The notes under the pieces: generated by a model | Told to the model about the DNA's origin: nothing | The model's database searches: none | What the model saw: the letters and a program-made list of their open reading frames with translations, nothing else | Position numbers and translations under genes: made by a program | NCBI RefSeq assembly: GCF_900104675.1 | Contig: NZ_LT629945.1 | Span: 1,230,756 to 1,294,755 of the forward strand | From: Angelakisella massiliensis | Lineage (GTDB): Bacteria > Bacillota > Clostridia > Oscillospirales > Ruminococcaceae | Length of the DNA: 64,000 nucleotides | Reading direction: 5' to 3' | Part shown: one piece after another, positions 57,961 to 64,000 of the stretch | How the letters are laid out: each line of letters opens with the position of its first letter | How positions within the stretch are numbered: position 1 is the first letter of the stretch

Positions 57961-58046
57961 AACCAGAGCGAGAATCAGTATTGCCTGGACTGGTTCATGT
58001 GCTTCCGCAAAGAGTCGAAGTAATATAAGTTAATTCCACAATAACA

Positions 58047-58090
58047 GAAAACCGGTCGAGATCTCATGAGCAATATCTCGACCGGTTTTT
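58047..58090. terminator. Strong bidirectional terminator
   Basis: AAACCGGTCGAGAT pairs with ATCTCGACCGGTTT, with A residues before and TTTT after. It lies between the ATPase relic and the XRE gene. Bases 58091-58322 hold no supported gene. Confidence 0.85.
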
Positions 58091-58322
58091 CATGTTATCT
58101 GCAGTTTGCAACGGTGCACAAAGGCAACATAATAAAAAACTTAATAATGGCTGCCAATCTTACACAAAGTATTACCCAAACGAGACTACGGGCTGTATTT
58201 TTGTATCTTGGCAGAGAAATAAATCACTACAGAACAGCACTGTTGGTACAGTTACAGGGACTATTTTTCTCATACCTGCCCATATAATACCTTTAGTACA
58301 GGGACAGGGACGGTGAGAGGAA

Positions 58323-58562
58323 TTGAAGCTGAATCAAGCAGTCAGCGAACGCCTTTTGCAGTTACTGGCAGAGCGCAACATGACACAGTATCAACTGTAT
58401 ATGAAAAGCGGTGTCCCTAAGTCTACAATAAGCAATATTATCAACTGCTCCTATGATTCGGTTAAGCTACGAATTATTCACGAAATATGTCAGGGCATGG
58501 AGATCGGTTTAGACACTTTTTTTGTTTCACCTCTTTTTCAGGAAGACAATTTAGATCCCTAA
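58323..58562 (+). CDS. Small XRE-type helix-turn-helix regulator
   Basis: The 79-residue protein is a Cro/C1 (XRE) DNA-binding domain: VSERLLQLLAERNMTQYQLYMKSGVPKSTISNII, with the recognition helix at VPKSTISNIINCSY, and a C-terminal helical end. The start is TTG 58323 close to GAGAGGAA; no ATG gives the conserved N-terminus. Such short XRE proteins are common in integrative elements. A terminator follows at once. Confidence 0.82.
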   Translation: MKLNQAVSERLLQLLAERNMTQYQLYMKSGVPKSTISNIINCSYDSVKLRIIHEICQGMEIGLDTFFVSPLFQEDNLDP

Positions 58563-58588
58563 AACCTCCGACATTCGCCGGAGGTTTT
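58562..58588 (+). terminator. Terminator after the XRE gene
   Basis: AAACCTCCG pairs with CGGAGGTTT around ACATTCGC, followed by TCT. Confidence 0.8.
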
Positions 58589-58739
58589 CTATCATGTCTT
58601 AAGATTGGAACAGCACCAGCCAGTGCGGCATAGAATTGGGAATCAGGCGCACCAATGTAGAAAACTGCATTGGTGCCTTTGTCTTTTTTAGAGGAGTCTG
58701 CTCCCATAACGTTAAGATATCATCAAGGATCAGAATCCA

Positions 58740-59519
58740 AAGGAATACGCAGTCTATAAACGTCTGTTGGCGCAGTCGCTGATTGCGGTTCCTTTCATGC
58801 CGAAGCCAACGGGCTTCCTGGTCATCCGAAATCCATCTCGTTATCTTGAGAGGTCCAGTATGCTCAGCGCACTTGCCTATGTGCTGCAACGTGCTATGGC
58901 TCAGCAGAAAATGATTGAAAGTGCGAAGTTGGCACCGATGCCTGATTTGGTACAGAGCAATAAAGATGTAGCCATTAACTTCTTCGGTGATATGGAGATA
59001 TGCACCAGAAAGGGCGTTCTGAGTGAGCGTTTTTTCAATTCGCCTAAGAGCAGCCGAGTTGTCACCTACATTATTCTCAACCCCAAAACCGCCCACCCCC
59101 CACTGGAGATCTATCATGCGCTGTGGCCGGAGGAGTGTGTCGAACCAGAGGTGGCCAGCAGGAATATTCGCGGGTATATTTATCGATTCAGGCAGACATT
59201 TTCCTTGATCTGTGATTTCCCCCTCATTGAGTCAACGCCCAGTGGCTACCGCCTTAATCCAAACCTGAATATCATCACCGATGTACAGCAGTTCGACCGT
59301 CTAATTGACGGGGCCAGGCAGGCAACCTCTGTGGTGCAAAAAATTAATCTCATGAAGAAAGCTGTAATGTTATATCGTGGTCCCATATTTCGTGGCGCGG
59401 AGGATGAACATTGGATCATCAGCCAGGTCAGTCTATACCGCCTTCGATATGTTTCTCTGATAAATGAACTGCTGAGCAGTCTTTCTGAGATACGGGACTA
59501 TCACTGGGACATCGGCTGA
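58740..59519 (+). pseudogene. Truncated BTAD-type transcriptional regulator gene
   Basis: About 260 residues remain of a protein with a winged-helix/BTAD-like part: VAINFFGDMEICTRKGVLSERFFNSPKSSRVVTYI and LEIYHALWPEECVEPEVASRNIRGYIYRFRQTFS are typical of SARP/BTAD regulators. The N-terminus lacks a good start (the frame opens from a stop near 58710), and the C-terminus stops where recombinase sequence begins at 59518. It is most likely nonfunctional. Confidence 0.65.
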
Positions 59520-59871
59520 AAAGCGTGAGGACTTCCAGCGGCTCTTGGCAGATTGCCGCAGAGGGCTGATCGACAGGGTGCTGGTAAAATCCATTTCCCG
59601 CTTTGCCCGCAATACCAAGGAATGCCTGGAAACCATCAGAGAGCTGAAATCACTCGGTGTCGGCGTCTACTTCGAGAAAGAGAACATCGATAGTGCCGTC
59701 GACTCCCGCGAATACGAAACGGTTCGTCTGCGCAGAGTGTTTTCCGGGCGTCAGCCCATGACTGCGTTGGATGCAGAACTGCTTCAAAGTTCCGTATCCG
59801 CCATCCATTGTCATAACGATGGAAGTCTGAATATCAAGCTGAAAAACGGTCAAGTAATTGGGAAGGAGTGA
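59518..59871 (+). pseudogene. Serine-recombinase remnant with internal deletion
   Basis: The frame reads [40 protein letters not shown] and [13 protein letters not shown], the core of large serine recombinases, then jumps to a C-terminal end ([10 protein letters not shown]). The catalytic serine region before it and about 350 central residues are missing. The next gene is an intact relative, so the tandem arrangement known from Tn4451-like elements has decayed. Confidence 0.75.
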
Positions 59872-59877
59872 AACAGC

Positions 59878-61503
59878 ATGAAAGAAAGCCCACCCAAAGT
59901 CATCACCATACCCGCAAAGCCGGAGGTCGCAAGCCGGCAGGCGATCCAGCGCCAGCTTCGCGTGGCTGCCTACTGCCGGGTATCCACTGATGACGAGGAG
60001 CAGCTCACCAGCTATGAGGCGCAGCAGAACTACTACACCGACAAGATCATGACCAACCGGGAGTGGACCATGGCCGGGATCTTCGCAGACGAGGGCATCA
60101 CAGGGACATCGGCTCGGAAGCGGCCCGAATTCCTGAAGATGATCCGGCTGTGCAAGCAGAAGAAGATCGACATCGTCCTGACCAAATCCATCTCCCGCTT
60201 CGCCAGAAATACGGTGGACTGCCTGAATTACATCCGGGCCCTGCGGGAATTGGGCATTGCGGTCATCTTCGAAAAGGAGAACATCAACACACTGGAAGCC
60301 GACAGTGAGATCCTCATCACCATGCTTGGAGCCTTCGCTCAGGCAGAAAGCGAGAGCATCAGCGCCAATGTCCGCTGGGGCAAGCGGCAGGCCATGCGCG
60401 AGGGAAAGACAATCATACAGTATAACCGGCTGTACGCCTATGAAAAAGGCGAGGACGGCAAGCCGAAAATCATCCAGGAGCAAGCAGATGTGGTTCGTTC
60501 GATCTATGACCAGTATTTGAGCGGAGCCAGCCTTCGGATGATCAAAGACAGGCTGGAAGCGGAGCAGATCCCCAATGTGACCGGCGGCTCCCAATGGACG
60601 ATCACGGCGATCCGAAGCATCCTGACCAATGAGAAGTATTGCGGAGATGTCCTCCTCCAGAAGACCTACATCAGCGACTGCATCAGCCGCAAGGTCATCC
60701 GCAACACGGGGCAGCTCCCCATGTATCTGGTCCAGAATCATCATGAGGGCATCGTGGAGCGCAAAACCTTCGATGCGGTACAGGCAGAGATGGCGCGGCG
60801 CAGTGCCGGGAAAAGCCCTTCCAAAAAGAATGCCCCCACGGGGATGACATCCTATGCCAGCAAATACGCCTTGTCGGAGCGCCTTGTCTGCGGCGAATGC
60901 GGCACCCTGTACCGCCGCTGCACCTGGTCCAAGCAAGGCAGGAAGCGCATCGTGTGGCGCTGTGTCAGCCGGTTGGACTACGGCACCAAGTACTGCCACA
61001 ACTCACCAACGCTGGACGAGGAACCGCTCCAGAAGGCAATCCTCGCCGCAATCAACTCCGTCATGAGTCAAAAGAGTACGCTGATCCGACAAATCACCTC
61101 CGCCATGGAAATGGAGCTGGCTCCGGTTCCCGGCGAGAGCATGAGTCTTGCCGATATTGAAAGGCGGCTGGGCGAGCTGAACGACCAGACCCGTGAGCTG
61201 GTGGCAGAATCCGCCCGAGCTGAGGACGCCTCCGCCTGCACCGCCCAGCTGAGAGCTATCATGAATGAGGCTGCCATACTAAAAGAAAAGCGAGCCCTGA
61301 TTGAAGAACAGCGTCAGAGCAACGCTCAGGCTGTACGGCGCATTGAAGATGCGGCTGCCGCGATGGCTCAGGCGTCCACCCACATCAGCGAATGGGATGA
61401 AGCTCTCATCCGGCAGCTGGTGGATACGGTCAAGGTCAACTCAGCGGAGAAAATCACGGTCTTCCTCCGCGGCGGCATCCAGGTGGAGCAGGATATGATA
61501 TAA
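59878..61503 (+). CDS. Large serine recombinase (TnpX/phage-integrase type)
   Basis: The 541-residue protein begins with the resolvase domain: LRVAAYCRVSTDDEEQLTSYEAQ holds the catalytic serine, then IFADEGITGTSARKRPEFLKM and [18 protein letters not shown]. The recombinase domain follows, then a zinc ribbon (CGECGTLYRRCTW...WRCVSR...CHN) and a coiled-coil end (ELNDQTRELVAESARAED...). Such enzymes integrate and excise mobile elements at att sites. ATG 59878 lies close after GGGAAGGAGTGAAACAGC. The gene is complete. Confidence 0.93.
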   Translation: MKESPPKVITIPAKPEVASRQAIQRQLRVAAYCRVSTDDEEQLTSYEAQQNYYTDKIMTNREWTMAGIFADEGITGTSARKRPEFLKMIRLCKQKKIDIVLTKSISRFARNTVDCLNYIRALRELGIAVIFEKENINTLEADSEILITMLGAFAQAESESISANVRWGKRQAMREGKTIIQYNRLYAYEKGEDGKPKIIQEQADVVRSIYDQYLSGASLRMIKDRLEAEQIPNVTGGSQWTITAIRSILTNEKYCGDVLLQKTYISDCISRKVIRNTGQLPMYLVQNHHEGIVERKTFDAVQAEMARRSAGKSPSKKNAPTGMTSYASKYALSERLVCGECGTLYRRCTWSKQGRKRIVWRCVSRLDYGTKYCHNSPTLDEEPLQKAILAAINSVMSQKSTLIRQITSAMEMELAPVPGESMSLADIERRLGELNDQTRELVAESARAEDASACTAQLRAIMNEAAILKEKRALIEEQRQSNAQAVRRIEDAAAAMAQASTHISEWDEALIRQLVDTVKVNSAEKITVFLRGGIQVEQDMI

Positions 61504-61526
61504 TAGGCAAAAGAAGGTGAACCGAT

Positions 61527-62273
61527 ATGATCTACGCAACCGGCGATACCCATGGCAACTTTCAGCGGTTCGCACCCGAACACTTCCCCGAGCAGGCCGG
61601 AATGACCAAGGAAGATTATATGATCATCTGCGGAGATTTTGGCGGCGTATGGGACGGGGGCAAGAAGGAGGAGCGGAACCTGGACTGGCTGGAGGACTTG
61701 CCCTTTACCACGCTGTTCATCAGCGGCAACCATGAAAACTTCGACCTGCTGAGAAAATACCCCACAGAGGAATGGAACGGCGGAAAGATCCAGCGAATCC
61801 GTCCTCATGTGATCCATCTGATGCGCGGGCAGGTCTTTGACCTGCAAGGATACTCCTTCTTTACCATGGGCGGTGCCAGAAGCCATGATATCGAGGACGG
61901 TATTCTGAACCCCAAAGCACCCGATTACGAAGAACAATACTGGGCCCTTCGCAGAATGGGCGCCCGATTCCGGGTCAACCACCACTCCTGGTGGAAACAA
62001 GAGCTTCCCGATAAATCCGAGTATGAGGAAGCTCGGCACAGCTTGGAAAGCATTCACTATGAGATGGACTATGTGATCACACACTGCGCCCCAAACAGCA
62101 TCGTGGACATACTGGGAAACGGTGGATATGTTCACGACCACCTGACCGGCTTCCTGGAGGAAGTCAAAGAACGAGCCAAGTTCCACTACTGGCTGTTCGG
62201 ACATTACCACGACAACAAAATCATCAATGACCGCTTCGTCCTGCTCTGGGAGCAGATGGTACAAGTGGTGTGA
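61527..62273 (+). CDS. Calcineurin-like metallophosphoesterase
   Basis: The 248-residue protein has the metallophosphoesterase motifs in order: ATGDTHGNF (GDxHG), IICGDFGGVWDGG (GDxx), FISGNHENFD (GNHE), ITHCAPNS (H), and GHYHDNK (GHxH). It hydrolyses phosphoesters with two metal ions. ATG 61527 follows AGAAGGTGAACCG. It lies between the recombinase and the DUF1016 remnant, so it is cargo of the element. Substrate unknown. Confidence 0.92.
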   Translation: MIYATGDTHGNFQRFAPEHFPEQAGMTKEDYMIICGDFGGVWDGGKKEERNLDWLEDLPFTTLFISGNHENFDLLRKYPTEEWNGGKIQRIRPHVIHLMRGQVFDLQGYSFFTMGGARSHDIEDGILNPKAPDYEEQYWALRRMGARFRVNHHSWWKQELPDKSEYEEARHSLESIHYEMDYVITHCAPNSIVDILGNGGYVHDHLTGFLEEVKERAKFHYWLFGHYHDNKIINDRFVLLWEQMVQVV

Positions 62274-62326
62274 ACAGGCCAAAGAGAAACGCAGGAGGCG
62301 CCTCCTGTGCTTCTCTTTGGCCTGTT
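62274..62326 (+). terminator. Terminator of the phosphoesterase gene
   Basis: ACAGGCCAAAGAGAA pairs with TTCTCTTTGGCCTGT; an inner GCAGGAGGCGCCTCCTG stem extends it. Confidence 0.85.
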
Positions 62327-62362
62327 TCTAAATAAGGCAGGTTCTGCCGGAAAGGAGAAGCC

Positions 62363-62841
62363 ATGAACATCCGCAAAAATATCGATTATTCCGCCATGTT
62401 TGCAGCCCTGGACGCCGCGCTGAACGCTGAGCTGCCCCAGATGAAACTCTGCTGCGAACTGGGCCGCATCGTCTGTTCCCGGCCGGAGAAAGGCGCGGCA
62501 GTGGCCGCAGCCGAACACCTGCACAGCCGTTTCCCCGATGCTTCCGGCTTCTCCCCACGGAACCTCCGCCGGATGCGGGCGTTCTATCGGATGTATGAGG
62601 ACGCCCCCGAATTACTGACGCTGGCCATGGAGATCAGCTGGACACAGAATGTAGTCATCCTGGAAGCAGACATGGAGCCGGATGAGCGGCGCTGGTATCT
62701 TCGTGCCGCTGGTCGTTTTGGCTGGTCAAAGGCAGAACTCCAGAGAAAAATCGATTCTGACGCCCATCTGGAAATCCAACTCGACGAATCTGAGATTCAG
62801 TGCTATACTGAGCGTGATAGTAATGAGTTGGAGTGTACGGA
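62363..62841 (+). pseudogene. DUF1016 (YhcG N-terminal) gene, truncated
   Basis: The first ~150 residues match the DUF1016 N-terminal region (LGRIVCSRPEKGAAVAAAEH, SGFSPRNLRRMRAFYRMYED, TQNVVILE, YLRAAGRFGWSKAELQRKI). The PD-(D/E)XK nuclease half normally following is missing; the frame just runs on through the next gene without a domain. DUF1016 proteins are linked to DNA processing or defence. This copy should lack nuclease activity. ATG 62363 follows AAAGGAGAAGCC. Confidence 0.65.
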
Positions 62842-62843
62842 GC

Positions 62844-63344
62844 ATGATCAGGATACTTTTTCTCTGCCACGGCAACATTTGCAGAAGCCCGATGGCCGAG
62901 TTTATCATGAAGGATCTGGTGAAGAAAGCCGGTCTGGAGCAGAGCATTCAAATCGAGTCGGCAGCTACCAGCACCGAGGAGATTGGCAATCCGGTGTATC
63001 CGCCAGCCCGCCGCAAGCTGTCCGAGCATGGCATCGACTGTTCCGGCAAACGAGCCCGGCAGCTTCTGAACAGCGATTACGAGAAGTACGACCTTCTGAT
63101 TGGCATGGATCGGGCCAACCTGCGGAGTATGTACCGGATCTGCGGCGGCGATTTTGCCGACAAGATGCACCTGCTGATGGACTTTACCAACCGTCCCGGA
63201 GAGGTGGCCGATCCGTGGTACACCGACGATTTCGACACGACCTGGCGGGATGTGGAGGAAGGCTGCCGGGGATTGCTACAAAAAATAATCAGCAAGGAGG
63301 TGCGGACAAGTGGACAAGCTGGTTGTCAAGGGAGCGGAAATTAG
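62844..63344 (+). CDS. Low-molecular-weight protein-tyrosine phosphatase
   Basis: The 166-residue protein starts IRILFLCHGNICRSPMAEF, the CxxxxxR-S catalytic loop of low-molecular-weight phosphatases (Cys nucleophile and Arg). The acid Asp is in VADPWYTDDFDTTW. Length is close to normal. ATG 62844 lies inside the run-on frame of the DUF1016 remnant and has a modest ACGGAG ribosome site; a TATACT -10 lies near 62804. It is intact and may act on stress or capsule proteins. Confidence 0.9.
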   Translation: MIRILFLCHGNICRSPMAEFIMKDLVKKAGLEQSIQIESAATSTEEIGNPVYPPARRKLSEHGIDCSGKRARQLLNSDYEKYDLLIGMDRANLRSMYRICGGDFADKMHLLMDFTNRPGEVADPWYTDDFDTTWRDVEEGCRGLLQKIISKEVRTSGQAGCQGSGN

Positions 63345-63654
63345 TGTACAATGGAATTCCGAGCGAGATGATTTTATCAGCTTGACTGACATCGCCAAGC
63401 TGAAGGACAGCGACAATCCTCGCTACATTATCCAAAACTGGCTGCGGAACCGGAACACGATTGAGTTCCTGGGTGTTTGGGAATCTCTATACAACCCGTC
63501 TTTTAACCGTGTCGAATTCGATGCATTTAGGCATCAGGCCGAGCGGCTGGCAAAGCTCAATGCCATCGCCATCAGCCAGATGGAAATCTTGATACAGGAT
63601 CACCGCATCGAAGCTCTGGAGGCTCATAGCGGAAAACTATCTCCTATGGAGTAA
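63310..63654 (+). CDS. KilA-N domain protein with internal deletion
   Basis: The 114-residue product starts like KilA-N proteins (DFISLTDIAKLKDSDNPRYI, QNWLRNRNTIEFLGVWESLYNPSFN, EFDAF), then jumps to the family's usual C-terminal end (QAERLAKLNAIAISQMEILI). The central half (about 150-200 residues in relatives) is missing, while the frame is kept. GTG 63310 follows AAGGAGGTGCGGACAA and overlaps the phosphatase gene. It may still bind DNA by its KilA-N part. Confidence 0.7.
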   Translation: MDKLVVKGAEISVQWNSERDDFISLTDIAKLKDSDNPRYIIQNWLRNRNTIEFLGVWESLYNPSFNRVEFDAFRHQAERLAKLNAIAISQMEILIQDHRIEALEAHSGKLSPME

Positions 63655-63734
63655 AAAATAATAGGCAGGACGCTTGCGAACGGGCGAAGGCCGTGGCATC
63701 TATAGTGTTGCGATGTTCCACCAGGCAAGGGCCT

Positions 63735-63766
63735 GGAGCCAAGTCGTGCTCCGGCTCTGTTTTTTT
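63735..63766 (+). terminator. Terminator after the KilA-N gene
   Basis: GAGCC pairs with GGCTC around a 12-base loop and is followed by TGTTTTTTT. A small CCAGGC-AAGG-GCCTGG hairpin lies just before it (63721-63736). Confidence 0.75.
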
Positions 63767-64000
63767 ATCCCAATAAGCGGCCTGGGTCAAGTCGGGATGA
63801 AAACAACCGGTTTCTTTATAGGCTACTGACAGAACTGCTCCGTTCTTATTTTCATCTGTGGTATATGGGAGTCTTTGACCGATATGCAATGGGGAGATAG
63901 AACAGGAATGGAATGTTATTTTACTGCTGCGGCTGGATTTAAATGGATCATGATATGCTTTACATCCGGAAACTGATGCTCTACATTGGTATGAATCTGT
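63767..64000. other. Window end with no supported gene
   Basis: A plus-strand frame starting at ATG 63943 runs off the window end (MDHDMLYIRKLMLYIGM...), but it has no clear ribosome site. It may be the start of the next gene. Nothing else is seen here. Confidence 0.3.

Larger units (their letters stand above)
59518..63654 (+). mobile_element. Decayed integrative-element module with a large serine recombinase
   Basis: The block has a dead recombinase, an intact one, a phosphoesterase, a cut DUF1016 gene, a phosphatase and an internally deleted KilA-N gene, i.e. mobile-element cargo in partial decay. No relaxase or phage structural gene is visible in the window. Its outer ends cannot be placed. 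Confidence 0.55.

Noticed and set aside
62842-63385. C-terminal half of the run-on DUF1016 frame
   Set aside because: This part lies over the phosphatase gene in another frame and shows Arg/Gly/Ser-rich shadow composition.
1-64000. CRISPR array or phage structural genes
   Set aside because: No regularly spaced repeats, cas genes, terminase, capsid or tail genes were seen.

Overview
The window looks like the chromosome of a gut-type, endospore-forming, fairly GC-rich member of the Clostridia, most like the Oscillospiraceae (Flavonifractor/Pseudoflavonifractor-type genomes). The reasons are the spoIIAA-spoIIAB-sigF operon, a FeoA/FeoB system with a FeoB-associated Cys-rich peptide, DUF3793 and DUF6110 proteins, a 2-hydroxyacyl-CoA dehydratase activase, and strong Shine-Dalgarno sites with many GTG/TTG starts. 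No species is claimed.

Layout. 0-7 kb: housekeeping and accessory genes (DUF1015 tail, SMI1/KNR4-like protein, flavodoxin, folC, a lipoprotein, a MATE pump, and a glycosyltransferase fused to a MarR-like domain). 7.3-8.8 kb: spoIIA sporulation operon. 8.9-10.8 kb: PadR-controlled membrane operon. 10.8-16 kb: small proteins, YebC, a D-2-hydroxyacid dehydrogenase and an orphan response regulator. 16.5-22 kb: a complete ABC uptake system of unknown substrate (DUF3798 lipoprotein, double ATPase, two permeases). 22.7-25 kb: tRNA-Ala followed by a mobile-element remnant that cut an ABC exporter gene in half.

25.8-53.8 kb is the most interesting part. Thirteen copies of a palindrome, GTTAGC-N4-GCTAAC (some with one weaker half), lie in promoters or leaders of: the truncated ABC gene, a methyltransferase operon, two pairs of YbtP/YbtQ/IrtAB-like ABC transporters, another methyltransferase with a metal-binding HMA protein, a DtxR-family regulator, feoA, feoB, the DUF3793-flavodoxin pair, a NitT/TauT-type ABC importer, and a divergent Crp/Fnr regulator and dehydratase activase. 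Two DtxR-family regulators are encoded in the middle. I read this as a metal (probably iron) regulon spread over about 28 kb. A second palindrome, GTTGC-N4-GCAAC, sits at exactly -41.5 from three inferred promoters (ABC importer, cupins, activase), the classical class II position for a Crp/Fnr activator, and such a regulator is encoded next to them. The importer and activase promoters carry both signals, so they appear to integrate metal status and a second cue.

57.7-64 kb is decayed mobile DNA: a P-type ATPase fragment, a truncated BTAD regulator, a serine-recombinase remnant, an intact large serine recombinase, a metallophosphoesterase, a truncated DUF1016 gene, a tyrosine phosphatase and an internally deleted KilA-N gene. 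All functions are read from sequence motifs; no searches were run.
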